In this document: positions 43,565 to 52,950 of the stretch, in pieces
How the letters are laid out: every line of letters begins with the position of its first letter
Numbering within the stretch: position 1 is the stretch's first letter
Assembly (NCBI RefSeq): GCF_021545335.1
Contig: NZ_CP089312.1
Location: 7,750,001-7,814,000 of the forward strand
DNA: 64,000 nucleotides
Source: Streptomyces sp. GQFP
Lineage (GTDB): Bacteria; Actinomycetota; Actinomycetes; Streptomycetales; Streptomycetaceae
Direction of reading: 5' to 3'
The notes under the pieces: generated by a model
The model's database searches: none
What the model saw: the letters and a program-made list of their open reading frames with translations, nothing else
What the model was told of the DNA's origin: nothing
Program-made: the position numbers and the translations under genes

Positions 43565-46500
43565 ATGCCAGACGCCAACACCCCTGACCGGCCGGGGCCG
43601 TTCGCGGTCTTCCTCGCCACCTCCGAGAACCTCGGCCTGAGTACGACCCTGCGCAACGTCGCCGACATCCTCGCCGACACCAACCGCAGCGTCCTCCTCG
43701 TCGACGGCCGCCACGGTGAACCCGGCGAGAGCGCGCCCCTGCCCGACCCCGAACCCGGCCGGGTGCACACCGCGACCGCCCCCGGCGGACCCGGGCTCGC
43801 CGACCTCGCCGAGGCCCCCGTCGCCGCCGAGTACGACCATCTCCTCGTCGAGGCCCCGGTACCGGACACCTCCGAGACGACGGAACCGGCGCGCTTCGCC
43901 GCGTACGCCGACACGCTCGTCGTCTGTTTCGCGATGACCGCCTGGTCCATCGACGGGGCCGCCGCACTCGCCGAGGACCTGATGACCCGCCGGGGCGACC
44001 GTCCCGTACGACTGCTCACCCTCGGCCTCAAGAGCGACGTCGGTGTCCACGACCGGCTGCGCGACGCACGCCAGCGGGTGCGCCGGAAGTTCGCGCCGGT
44101 CGCCGCCGCGCTCGGCGCGACCGACATCCCGTTCCTGGAGATCCCGTACAACCCGCTCTACCAGGACAGCCGCAGCCTCGCCGTCGACGCCGAGGACGCC
44201 GGCACGATCAGCGGGCTGCGCCCCTACTACGAGCAGCTCGCCGACTGGCTGCGCGCCCGCCGCACCGCCCGCCTCACCGATGTCACCGTCGTCCACTCGA
44301 CCCGGCACGCCCTGTGGGCCGCGTGGCTGCGCGACCGGCTCGCCGTCAAGGGAGTGCGGACGGAACTGCGCCGCGCCGATACGTACGCCGGTGAACGGCC
44401 CGATCCCGGTTCGGCGTTGCTCTTCCTGTCGCCCGACGACGCCGACGACACGCTCCTCGAACAGATCGGCGCCCTCTCCCACACCGACGTCCGCATCCTG
44501 CTCGTCGACGAGCCGTTCCCGCACACCCAGGCCGCCCACCACGAGCGGATCGACCTGCGCGACACCACCGAGGAAGGGGCCCTGCGGGCGCTCTACACCG
44601 GCCTCGGCCTCGGTGCGCCCGAACCCGGCGACAACAGCGGTGGCGGGGCCGGGTTCCCGCGCCTGCCGGAGACCACCAACGTGGGGCCGCGCAACGCCGC
44701 CTTCGTGGACCGCCCAGGACTCCTCGGCACGCTCCACGAGGAGCTGCGCGGCGCCGCCCGCGACGGCGCCTGCCTGGTGCTGCACGGCCCCAGCGGCTGG
44801 GGCAAGAGCGACACCGTGCACGAACTGTGCCACCGCTACGGAGCCTCGTACGACGTCGTGTGGTGGGTGCGCGCCTGGGAGCGCACCCGGGTCGAACGCG
44901 GCCTCGGCCGGCTCGCCGGGCGCCTCGGCGCGCCCGAGGACCGCGTCGGCACCGACGAGGACGGCATCTCCCGGCTGCTGTCCCGGCTCTCCCGCACCGA
45001 CGCCGAGGCCGACAGCTGGCTCATCGTGTACGACGGTGTCACCGACCCCGTCGAACTGCACGGCCTGCTGCCCGTGCCGCACGAGCGTGGGCATGTCCTC
45101 GTCACCAGCCGGACCGCACCGCCCGGCGCCGACCCCGACGGAGACGTCCGGCCGCCGCATCTGCGGCCCTTCCCCATCGCCCCGATGGACGCCGAGGAGA
45201 GCCGCGCGCTGCTCGCCGAGAAGGTCCCGGAGATCACCGAACGGCAGGCCCGGCAGATCGGCAGCGTCGTCGACTCCGTCCCGCAGGCCCTGCACATCGC
45301 CGGCCACTGCCTGGCCGAGCGGACCGCCGCGCACCGCCGCGACGACCACATGAACCAGGACGCCGCCGTCCGTGCCGCCGTCGGCGACCTGCTCGCCGAG
45401 TACCGCGCCGGCAAGACCGACCTGCTGCGCACCCGCGACGCGGTGAGCCCCGTCGAGGTGATGGTGCAGGTCGCCCGGCGTGTCGTACGGACCACGCCCG
45501 GCGCGCTCGCCTGGAGCGCCGAGAGCCCCGAACGCGACGCCGTGGGCTGGTTGTTGGGCGCCGCCTCCCTGCTCACCGGACGCGGCATGGGCCTGGAGCT
45601 GCTGCGTTCGCGCCGCATCCTGTCCGAACTGGCCCACGACGACGAATCGGCGACGCCCGCCCCCGCCGGCACCGAGACCCTGCTGCCCGACGAGCACATG
45701 GTCAGCGTCGCCCTGTGGGCGCTGGCCCAAGTCGGCCTGCTCGACGTCGACTTCGACCGCACCCGCCAGCCCCTCGTCCAGCACCACGGGCTGCGCGACC
45801 TGATCCGCGCCGGCATGGACCCCGACGAACGCGCCCACATCGAGTCCGTGTTGCGCAGCGTCCTGTCCGAACACGCCCCGCAGGGCCCCGACCTGCCCGC
45901 CGACTGGGCCCGCGAGGTGTTCTCGCTGCGCCTGTGGGAGGACCCCAGGCCCCGGGTGCGCCGCTCGCTGCTGCGCCACCTCAACGCCCTCGGCCAGCGC
46001 GCCGAGGCCGCCGACCTCGACCGCCTCCTCGACATCGCCGGGCGCGCCCGTGAGCAGTGGCGAACCGACGACGAGGACGCGGGCGACGAACAGTCCCCGG
46101 AATACCTGCGGTTGCTCAACTTCGTCGCCCGCGCCCACCGGCTGCGCGGCGACTACGACCTCTCCCGGCAGATCGCCCAGGACGCGCTGCGCGGCCACCG
46201 CAGGCTCCTCGGCATCACCCACCCGCGCACCCTGCTCTCCGCCGACTCCTACGCCGCCACCCTGCGCGCCCTCGGCCGCTTCGACGACGCCCTGCTGCAA
46301 CTGCGGCCCGTCCTGGACGGCCTCACCCTGCTGCTCGGCCCACAGCACCCGGCGACCATCCAGGCCGAGCACAACCTCGCCCTCACCGAGGCGCTCACCG
46401 GCCGGATCACCCCCGCCCTGACCGCGATCCAGGACCGCTTCCGCTACCGGCAGGCCGTCGGCGGCAAGGACGACCCCGTCGCCTGGGAAGCCGCCGAACT

Positions 46501-47239
46501 CCTCGCCTACCTGTACCGCGCCGCCGGACGCGACGGCGAGGCCCGCGACCTGCTGCGCCAGAAGCTGCGCCGGTACGGCGACACCTGGGACCTCGTCCGG
46601 CTCCGTACCGAGGTCGGCCTCGCGATCAGCGAACGCCGGCTCGCCGACGGCTTCCCCGCCCTCAAGGACCCCCTCTACAGCTACGAACTCGCCCACGAAC
46701 GCGACCTGCGCGCCCTCGGCCTGTACGTCGACCGGTTCGGCCCCGACCGCTTCGACACCGTGCGCTGCCGGTTCAGCTACGCCGCCGACCTGCACGCCCT
46801 CGGCAAGGCCGACGAGGCCGAACACCAGGCCCGCCAGTGCGTGGAGACGCTCGGCCGGTGGTTCGGCGCCGGGCACCCCTACACCGGCCTCGGCGAGGTA
46901 CGCCACGGCGTCTATCTGCGGGCCACCGGCGACGTACGGCTGGCCGAGGAGGTCGGCCGGGGCGCGCTCAACCTCCTCACCCACAAGCTGGGCCGCGCCC
47001 ACCCCTGGGTCGCCGTCGCGGAGAACTCCCTGGCCGCCACGTTCGCCTCGGCGGGCCGCACCGAGGAGGCCGTCGAACTCGCGGGCACCGCCCTGGCCCG
47101 CCTCGGTGACCTGGGCATCGCCCACCGCCTCGGCGGCCGCCGGGTCCGCGCCCACCTGGACCACCTCACCGGCACCGACCCCACCAGGCCGGTCCCGCCC
47201 TCGGGGTACGACATCGACCTGGAACTGCCCGACGTATAA
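43565..47239 (+). CDS. fxsT: FxsT-like multidomain protein (ParA-like, TIR-like, NB-ARC, TPR)
   Basis: A 1,224-residue cytoplasmic protein typical of FxSxx-COOH systems. Residues 1-~220 are ParA/MinD-like but with a degenerate P-loop (ATSENLGLSTTLRN, no Walker Lys), followed by SVLLVDGR. Residues ~235-360 look like a divergent TIR domain (VTVVHSTRHALWAAWLRDRL). Residues ~390-640 are an NB-ARC/STAND NTPase (Walker A GPSGWGKSD near 407, Walker B SWLIVYDG). Residues ~845-1,190 are tetratricopeptide repeats (for example LLGITHPRTLLSADSYAATL). STAND proteins with TPR sensors usually act as ligand-triggered switches. The gene follows the precursor after 159 bp, with GGAGA before ATG 43565. The cyclophane peptide is the natural candidate ligand (inference). 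Confidence 0.85.
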   Translation: MPDANTPDRPGPFAVFLATSENLGLSTTLRNVADILADTNRSVLLVDGRHGEPGESAPLPDPEPGRVHTATAPGGPGLADLAEAPVAAEYDHLLVEAPVPDTSETTEPARFAAYADTLVVCFAMTAWSIDGAAALAEDLMTRRGDRPVRLLTLGLKSDVGVHDRLRDARQRVRRKFAPVAAALGATDIPFLEIPYNPLYQDSRSLAVDAEDAGTISGLRPYYEQLADWLRARRTARLTDVTVVHSTRHALWAAWLRDRLAVKGVRTELRRADTYAGERPDPGSALLFLSPDDADDTLLEQIGALSHTDVRILLVDEPFPHTQAAHHERIDLRDTTEEGALRALYTGLGLGAPEPGDNSGGGAGFPRLPETTNVGPRNAAFVDRPGLLGTLHEELRGAARDGACLVLHGPSGWGKSDTVHELCHRYGASYDVVWWVRAWERTRVERGLGRLAGRLGAPEDRVGTDEDGISRLLSRLSRTDAEADSWLIVYDGVTDPVELHGLLPVPHERGHVLVTSRTAPPGADPDGDVRPPHLRPFPIAPMDAEESRALLAEKVPEITERQARQIGSVVDSVPQALHIAGHCLAERTAAHRRDDHMNQDAAVRAAVGDLLAEYRAGKTDLLRTRDAVSPVEVMVQVARRVVRTTPGALAWSAESPERDAVGWLLGAASLLTGRGMGLELLRSRRILSELAHDDESATPAPAGTETLLPDEHMVSVALWALAQVGLLDVDFDRTRQPLVQHHGLRDLIRAGMDPDERAHIESVLRSVLSEHAPQGPDLPADWAREVFSLRLWEDPRPRVRRSLLRHLNALGQRAEAADLDRLLDIAGRAREQWRTDDEDAGDEQSPEYLRLLNFVARAHRLRGDYDLSRQIAQDALRGHRRLLGITHPRTLLSADSYAATLRALGRFDDALLQLRPVLDGLTLLLGPQHPATIQAEHNLALTEALTGRITPALTAIQDRFRYRQAVGGKDDPVAWEAAELLAYLYRAAGRDGEARDLLRQKLRRYGDTWDLVRLRTEVGLAISERRLADGFPALKDPLYSYELAHERDLRALGLYVDRFGPDRFDTVRCRFSYAADLHALGKADEAEHQARQCVETLGRWFGAGHPYTGLGEVRHGVYLRATGDVRLAEEVGRGALNLLTHKLGRAHPWVAVAENSLAATFASAGRTEEAVELAGTALARLGDLGIAHRLGGRRVRAHLDHLTGTDPTRPVPPSGYDIDLELPDV

Positions 47240-47286
47240 CGGTAATTGGCCGTAATCAACTGCAATTGCCCGAAGACGTATGACTG

Positions 47287-48327
47287 ATGACGTATAGCGA
47301 AAGGCGAGCACCCGTGGCAGCCCCCGCACCGCACGCGAGCACCACGCTGAAGGAGTCCCACTGGACCCCCAAGCGCCACGGCCTGATAACCGCGCTGTGC
47401 GAGGAGACCGTCGCACGGACGTCCGCGATCCGCTCCCTGGCCCACTACAGCAACGGCATCCTCGACTTCGCCGTCCTGCGCACCGACCGCGCCCCGCTCT
47501 CCAGCCTGATCACCGAGAACGGCGACGACGCGCACAACGAGTCGCTGCCCGGCAGCAGACTCCTGCTGTGCGCCCAGGACCTCGGCGCCGTCCTGCGCCC
47601 GCTGAAGACGGGCGAGCTGATGCGCACGGTCCTCGCGGGCGGGCGCGCCGGCCTGTGGGGCGGCCGGGCCCGCCCCGACGAGTTCCTGGCCGCGGTGACG
47701 GACGTACCCGGCGGTGTGCCCGAGATGGACGAGGCGATGAACCGGCTCACCGCCCGCATACGGACCGAAGTGCACGGCCTGCCCGACGAGTTGCTCGGCG
47801 GCGACGCACAGGCGAAGGCCCACCTCCAGACCGGCGAAGCACCCGCGGGCCCCCAGGTCGACTTCGGGACGGCCGCAGCCCCGGACACCGTGTACGAGCA
47901 GCGGCTGCGCGACCTCTGGCGCACCCACGTGAACACCACGGACCTCCAGTACGCCGGCTACTACCGGGACTGGACGCTGGTCTGCGTCGGCGACGTCTTC
48001 GACAGCCAGGAACTGGGCCCCCGCTTCATGGACGTCAGCGTCCGCACCCGCCGCACCGCCTACCGAGACCTCTCCCGAAGCCTCCGCGGCCACCTCGTCC
48101 GCCTCAAGGACGCCCTGGACCTGATCGCCCCACCCCCCGGCGGCGGCGCCTCGGTCGACCGCCTGGTCCTGGACGTCCAGGAGGGAGCGGTCTACGTCCA
48201 CTGGACCTCACCCCGAGCTTTCCTCCTGGGCGTAACCCTCGATCAGCGTCAGGTCGGCAACGCGGAGAGAAGGCTGGCGGCCTTGGCCGAGGTCACAGGC
48301 GAACTGACGCTCCCTGCAACCCCCTAG
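47287..48327 (+). CDS. Conserved hypothetical protein downstream of fxsT
   Basis: A 346-residue cytoplasmic protein with no signal peptide and no recognised domain. It has a helical N-terminus (WTPKRHGLITALCEETVARTSA), a central region with acidic and Gly-rich turns, and a C-terminal strand-rich part (LVLDVQEGAVYVHWTSPRAF). It lies 47 nt after fxsT on the same strand and is probably in the same operon. ATG 47287 opens the frame; GTG 47314 with AAGG upstream is an alternative start. The TAG stop lies at the edge of the dispersed repeat 48325-48356. It could be a fourth component of the peptide system; no function can be claimed. Confidence 0.7.
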   Translation: MTYSERRAPVAAPAPHASTTLKESHWTPKRHGLITALCEETVARTSAIRSLAHYSNGILDFAVLRTDRAPLSSLITENGDDAHNESLPGSRLLLCAQDLGAVLRPLKTGELMRTVLAGGRAGLWGGRARPDEFLAAVTDVPGGVPEMDEAMNRLTARIRTEVHGLPDELLGGDAQAKAHLQTGEAPAGPQVDFGTAAAPDTVYEQRLRDLWRTHVNTTDLQYAGYYRDWTLVCVGDVFDSQELGPRFMDVSVRTRRTAYRDLSRSLRGHLVRLKDALDLIAPPPGGGASVDRLVLDVQEGAVYVHWTSPRAFLLGVTLDQRQVGNAERRLAALAEVTGELTLPATP

Positions 48328-48356
48328 GGGCGCGGGGAACTGCGCGACAAGCCACG
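48325..48356 (+). repeat. Dispersed Streptomyces intergenic repeat, second copy
   Basis: Starts ctaggggcgcggggaactgc and continues gcgacaagccac. It is a close match to the copy inside fxsB (41691-41724), in the opposite orientation. It begins at the stop codon of the preceding gene. Confidence 0.8.
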
Positions 48357-48405
48357 ATGGCGCCGCAGTCGGCCGACCACCTGTCGAGGCACCCCCATCG
48401 CCGCC

Positions 48406-50760
48406 CTAAGAAACAACCGGCGCACTCAAAGTCCCCCAAACCTCCTCCGCAAGCACCTCCACCGTACGAGCCGGGGTCAGCGGATTCGGATGCTCCGCGC
48501 CCCCAAGCAAATGCACCGGCAACACCTCCACCGCGTTCTCGTACTCCCGACAAATCCGCCGAAGCTCCCTCAACTGAACCTCGGTCGGCACACCCGGCGC
48601 GGCCCCCCGGGCCCAAGCCGCCACCGCCCCCCGAAACTCCTCCGTCAACGCCCTCACCAACGTCGCACAACCCAGAACACGCAACTCCGCCGAGCCGGCC
48701 GCAGCCCGCCGCGTCACCGATTCCAGCATCGCCAACGCGTCCCGGAACCGCCGCCACACCGCCCCCGACAACTCCTCAGGCGGCTCCGGCTCGGGAGCCG
48801 CCCGCCCACCCGTCACCGCCGGTACGGCGGCCGGCCGCGCCGCCTCCAACGTCATCGCGGCCAAATTGCGCCGCATCTCGTCGAGATGGGCAGTCTGCTG
48901 CTCCAGATTCCGCCGCATCCGCTCGCCCAGCTCGGCGAGATCCTCCTCCCGCCCCTCTTCCACGAGCCGCCGCTCCAGCTGCAGCAGCGCCTCGTGCACG
49001 CTCTGCGGGAACCGGCCCTGCCGGTACACCAGCGGGCGGGACCCGATCGACCGGCCGAGCCGGTCCTGCATCGCGTGCGACACCAGTCCGTTGACCACCA
49101 GCAGCGCCTCGAACCGGCCCGGGCGCACCGCACCGCGCAACCCGTTCACCTGGGTGACGATCCGTTCGACGTCGTCGGCGAGGAGCAGCGAGCGGGCGTA
49201 GATCACCGCGATGTAGGCGTTCGGCGCCGGCGACAGCCAGTACAGGACCTCCTCCCGGCCGCCGGCCGAGCGCGCGAGCCTGGCCGGCACCGGATCACGG
49301 GAGGCGATCCGCCACTGGCCCAGGTCTAGGGCGTCGTGCACATCGCCCAACACCCGCTGGTACGACACGCGTTCGTGCAGCGCCCGTACCGCCCGCAGGA
49401 CCGTCGCGCCGGGCACCCGACTCACCACACCGTCGCGGTCCTCGCTGAGCTGCCAGGCCTCCCGGCACGTCTTGAGCACCTCGCGCGGCACGCCCTCGGT
49501 CAACTCGTGGAGCAGCCGCAGCGCTTCGTCGTCGAAGGGGCCGGTGGAGGCCGGTGCTCCCTCGCCCGAGTCGTCGTCCGCCTCCTCACCCGAGGCCAGA
49601 TACCGGGCCACCAACTCCCCCGTACGGTCCTGGTCGAGCCCCGTCGGCCACAACTGCACCACCCGCTCGTGCACGCTCTGGCGCAGCGCCCGCAGCCCGT
49701 CGGGCGAGGAGCAGAACACCAGCAGACCGCCGTGGCTCGTATAGATGTTGATGAGGCGTTCGAAGGCGTCGATGAACGCGCGCCGACTGTCGTCAGGCCA
49801 GTCCAGGACCTTCTCCAGCGAGTCCAGGAGCAGGACGTACGGCCGTCCGACCCGGCCGTGCAGGAAGCCCTGCACGGTCAGCGCGTCGAAGACCCGGTCG
49901 ATGCCGGCCGCGTTGTCCGGGGGCCCCTCCGACGGGCCGATCGCCTCCGTGATGCCACGCTCGCGCAGCGGCTCGGCGGGCTCCGCGCCGTTCAGCCAGT
50001 TCCACACCATCCGGTTGAACGGCGGCTCCAGGAGCAGGGCGAGGGCGCTGGAGAACCTGCGGTGCTCGGTGACCTCGCCCAGGGTGCCGCGCAGATCGGC
50101 GTGGATCACCTCGGGGTCGTAGCGCAGGGCCGACACCACCTTGTCCGGGTCGAGGACGCGGTCGCGCAGCCCGGTCGCGATCTCCCGGAGGGTGCCGCGG
50201 CGCGGGTCGTCGTCCTCGCCGCCGACCCAGCCGGCCGTCACATAGGCGTAGTAGTCCCGCACCAGCTCCTCGAAGGCCCGCTTGCCCTGCTCGGTGTCGC
50301 CGGGCCCGCGCAGCCGGTCGCGGTAGAGCCGCCCCATGTCCTGCGCCGGTTCGTCCACGATCCAGGTCGCCGTCTCGGGGTGCCGGGCCCGGATCGTCTG
50401 GTAACTCCGGCGCAGGGCATGGCTCTTGCCCAGGCCGAACTCGCCGACGAGGGCGATCGCCCGGCCGCGCCGGCCACCGGCGGCGGGCGGCGCGAAGTAG
50501 TCGTCGACGAGTGACTCGACGTCCTCGATGAGCGGGGTGTCGATGTGGGCGTTGCCCGAGTCGGCCGCCCGGACCCGCGCGTCCCCCAGGTCGGACATGG
50601 GTCCCAGGCGCACGACAGGGCTCAGCGGGAAGGGATTGCGGTGCCAGGTGTGTCCACTGGTCGGCGTCACGATGGCACTCCTCGTGTGTCCGGTGTCGGC
50701 CTTGGGAGCGGCGAGCGGGTGCGGCGGGTACTGCCGGTACAGCGAGTCTGGCGAGGACAT
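48406..50760 (-). CDS. Large P-loop ATPase of a three-gene membrane/ATPase system
   Basis: A 784-residue AAA/STAND-type protein. Walker A is GEFGLGKS (residues 106-113). RPYVLLLDSLEKVLDW (near residue 295) gives a Walker B-like strand, and sensor-like LLVFCSSPDG follows. After the ATPase core comes a winged-helix-like part (LTEGVPREVLKTCREAW). Residues ~590-640 form a charged coiled coil (LERRLVEEGREEDLAELGERM). The C-terminus is helical. There is no membrane segment. It is the last gene of a minus-strand set after a smaller ATPase and a membrane protein. Family is unknown by eye; such ATPases often act in biological conflict or stress. M55 is an alternative start. Confidence 0.75.
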   Translation of the reverse strand: MSSPDSLYRQYPPHPLAAPKADTGHTRSAIVTPTSGHTWHRNPFPLSPVVRLGPMSDLGDARVRAADSGNAHIDTPLIEDVESLVDDYFAPPAAGGRRGRAIALVGEFGLGKSHALRRSYQTIRARHPETATWIVDEPAQDMGRLYRDRLRGPGDTEQGKRAFEELVRDYYAYVTAGWVGGEDDDPRRGTLREIATGLRDRVLDPDKVVSALRYDPEVIHADLRGTLGEVTEHRRFSSALALLLEPPFNRMVWNWLNGAEPAEPLRERGITEAIGPSEGPPDNAAGIDRVFDALTVQGFLHGRVGRPYVLLLDSLEKVLDWPDDSRRAFIDAFERLINIYTSHGGLLVFCSSPDGLRALRQSVHERVVQLWPTGLDQDRTGELVARYLASGEEADDDSGEGAPASTGPFDDEALRLLHELTEGVPREVLKTCREAWQLSEDRDGVVSRVPGATVLRAVRALHERVSYQRVLGDVHDALDLGQWRIASRDPVPARLARSAGGREEVLYWLSPAPNAYIAVIYARSLLLADDVERIVTQVNGLRGAVRPGRFEALLVVNGLVSHAMQDRLGRSIGSRPLVYRQGRFPQSVHEALLQLERRLVEEGREEDLAELGERMRRNLEQQTAHLDEMRRNLAAMTLEAARPAAVPAVTGGRAAPEPEPPEELSGAVWRRFRDALAMLESVTRRAAAGSAELRVLGCATLVRALTEEFRGAVAAWARGAAPGVPTEVQLRELRRICREYENAVEVLPVHLLGGAEHPNPLTPARTVEVLAEEVWGTLSAPVVS

Positions 50761-50836
50761 CTGTTCGGTTCCTGTGTACGGATCCTGGTTCCTGGTTCCT
50801 GTGTACGGGTGGAACGGGTGCGTCGGGAACCCCCGG

Positions 50837-51931
50837 CTAGGCGGGTCTGCGGGGCGCGCGGCCCGCAGGCGGCGTACGGCCCAGGTCCGCGGGATCGAGG
50901 GTGGGTGCGGCGAGGTCGGCTGCGGTCACCCGTACCCGGCCGCCCGCGAGTCTCTGCCGCTCGGCGACCCGGAAACACTCCCGGCGCAGATGCCGTACGT
51001 CGGCGAGGCTCCACGGGTCGGGGGCCGACTCCGCACCCTGTCCCTGTCCCTGCCCCTGGCTCGGGATCGCGGCCAGCGACGGCACGGTGTCCTCGGGGTC
51101 GGGATGGCCGCCGCGAGCGGTCTCGGTGAACTTCACGGTGTCCTCCGTGGCGAGCGATCCGAGCGAGAGATGGGTGAGTGCCGTGTTCGGCGGCAGGCCC
51201 GCGATCACCTCACCCGCCGTTCGCGGGTTCTGGTGACTGATCTCGACGAACAGTACGATCCGGCTCTCCGCGTGGCTCAGCCACGTCTTGAGGAAGTTCG
51301 TCCGCACCTCGCCCCCGGCGTCCCGCCAGTCGATGTGCGGGACGATCGCGAACAGCAGACCGTTCTGCTGGGCGAGCAGCTTGCTGATGGCGCTGAACGC
51401 CTTGGGTACGTCGTCACCGGTGAACGTCGGGTCGAGCGACACCCCCGGGAACTCCCGCTCCAGCGTCTCGACGATCCGGTCGCGGATCGCCGTGTTGATC
51501 TCCGGCGTCTGCGCGAAGTCGCCCCGGCGGTCCCAACTCACCTTGTCCCCAAGGTTCTCGTAGCCCCCGGCCATCGCCACCACCGGACGCACCAGACCCT
51601 CGATGTACTCCTGCGCCCAGTGCACGCACCGGTGGATCAGTGTGGTCTTGCCCATGCCCACCGGCCCGGTCACCACGACCAGATGCCCCCGGCGCGCCTC
51701 CGGGTCGAGCAGTCCGGGCAACTCCTCCTGGAGGCACGCCTCGAACAGTTGCAGCTGCTCCCGGGCGTGGTCGACGTCCACCCACTGGTGGACATGGCTC
51801 TCGTCCTTCCAGGGCACCAGCGGATGGTCGGCCTTCGGCCGCACGTGCGTCGCGGGCAGCCGGTCCCGGCTCTCCGGCACGTACACGCCGAAGGGGTTCG
51901 CGTTCTCCGTCTCGTCGAGCGGCCCGATCAT
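50837..51931 (-). CDS. Smaller P-loop ATPase of the same operon
   Basis: A 364-residue protein with Walker A GPVGMGKT at residues 89-96 and a core ending with ESRIVLFVEISHQN, which could be Walker B/sensor. The C-terminal third has a short Gly-Gln repeat (SQGQGQGQG, about residue 295) and a helical tail (SLADVRHLRRECFRVAERQRL). ATG 51931 overlaps the stop of the upstream membrane-protein gene (ATGA), so the two are coupled. It lies 76 nt before the larger ATPase gene. The two ATPases share operon and P-loop type and may form a hetero-oligomer. Cellular role is unknown. Confidence 0.75.
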   Translation of the reverse strand: MIGPLDETENANPFGVYVPESRDRLPATHVRPKADHPLVPWKDESHVHQWVDVDHAREQLQLFEACLQEELPGLLDPEARRGHLVVVTGPVGMGKTTLIHRCVHWAQEYIEGLVRPVVAMAGGYENLGDKVSWDRRGDFAQTPEINTAIRDRIVETLEREFPGVSLDPTFTGDDVPKAFSAISKLLAQQNGLLFAIVPHIDWRDAGGEVRTNFLKTWLSHAESRIVLFVEISHQNPRTAGEVIAGLPPNTALTHLSLGSLATEDTVKFTETARGGHPDPEDTVPSLAAIPSQGQGQGQGAESAPDPWSLADVRHLRRECFRVAERQRLAGGRVRVTAADLAAPTLDPADLGRTPPAGRAPRRPA

Positions 51932-52842
51932 TCGGCGCCCCCTGACGCCCCGGACTGCGCGGAACCGGGCCGCCGGGTCCGCCAACTCCAGTACGGGAAG
52001 GAGCGGTTGAGTTCGGGCAGGGAGCGCAGGCAGCTCGCCACGGCCGTGTGTTCCTCGTTCGCGATACGGGTACGGGTCTCCGAGTCGAGCAGATAGTCGC
52101 CGCTCCTCGGCAACGGCTCGGCCAGCGGCAGCCCGTCGGCGATCCGCTCCGCCGCCGCGAGCCGGGCGGCCGGGCCGGGCACCCGGGAGAGGGCGGCGGT
52201 CAGCGCCTCCCGCGCGGAGCGCACCGGCGAGTGGTCCGCCCGGGCGTAGGACACTCCGTACGTGTCGAGGTACTCCCGTACGGCATCCCGGTACGCGTTC
52301 TCCGTCGTCCTCAACTCCAGGCGCAGCGAACGCCGTTCGGCCGAGCCGCGCTCGTAGGACTGGCCGCCCAGGGTGAGCAGCGCACCCAGCAGAAGCAGGG
52401 GCAGCTGCTTGAGCGCGGTCATGAGCCAGCCGTCCTTGTCCGCCTCCTTGGCCTGCGCGGCCGTCCCCGGCGAGTCCGACTCGGCGGCCATCAGCGCGGC
52501 GCAGGCCCGCCCGAAGTCGTCGCCGTGGTCCTTGGCCCACTGCTCCGGCGTGACGTCGGCGTCGGCCTTCAACAGTCCCAGCCGGACGGCCGCCGTGCGC
52601 AGGTCGGTGCGGTGGGCCGGCGCGAGGCAGTACACCAACTGGGCGTCCCGCTCAGGTGAGTTGGCGTCCCCGGCGGACACGGCGAAGGCCGGCCCGGCAC
52701 CTGCGGCCAGCAGCAGGAGGGCCGCCCCGGTCACGACCTGCCGTCGGCGGCCCGGGGGAGCGATGCTCCGGGCACTCCGGTTCAGCGGCCGGGTGCCACC
52801 ACGTGGCACCCCTCGCACACCTGATCTCCTCGCCTGCCTCAT
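51928..52842 (-). CDS. Two-helix membrane protein, first gene of the ATPase operon
   Basis: A 304-residue protein. A hydrophobic segment at ~35-55 (VVTGAALLLLAAGAGPAFAV, signal peptide or anchor) is followed by an extracytoplasmic region of about 90 residues with two Cys (VYCLAPAHRTD, GRACAALMA). A second membrane helix lies at ~145-160 (LPLLLLGALLTLGG). A cytoplasmic helical domain of about 140 residues follows (RSLRLELRTTENAYRDAV onwards). GGGGGAG lies 6 nt before ATG 52842. This topology could pass an outside signal to the two coupled ATPases or anchor them at the membrane. No family was recognised. Confidence 0.75.
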   Translation of the reverse strand: MRQARRSGVRGVPRGGTRPLNRSARSIAPPGRRRQVVTGAALLLLAAGAGPAFAVSAGDANSPERDAQLVYCLAPAHRTDLRTAAVRLGLLKADADVTPEQWAKDHGDDFGRACAALMAAESDSPGTAAQAKEADKDGWLMTALKQLPLLLLGALLTLGGQSYERGSAERRSLRLELRTTENAYRDAVREYLDTYGVSYARADHSPVRSAREALTAALSRVPGPAARLAAAERIADGLPLAEPLPRSGDYLLDSETRTRIANEEHTAVASCLRSLPELNRSFPYWSWRTRRPGSAQSGASGGAE

Positions 52843-52950
52843 CAACGTCTCCCCCGTCCGGTACCGGCACTTCGTACGCCATCAGGTCTCGTACGTCTTG
52901 CATTCCCCACGGCCGCTGCCTGTCCCACATTTCCGGCAGCCGAACTCCGG

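Noticed and set aside
43517..47416. A 1,299-codon open frame antisense to the FxsT-like gene
   Set aside because: It is the GC-rich shadow of the plus-strand gene. It has no motif or ribosome-binding site, and its composition is Val/Gly/Glu-rich as expected for an antisense frame.
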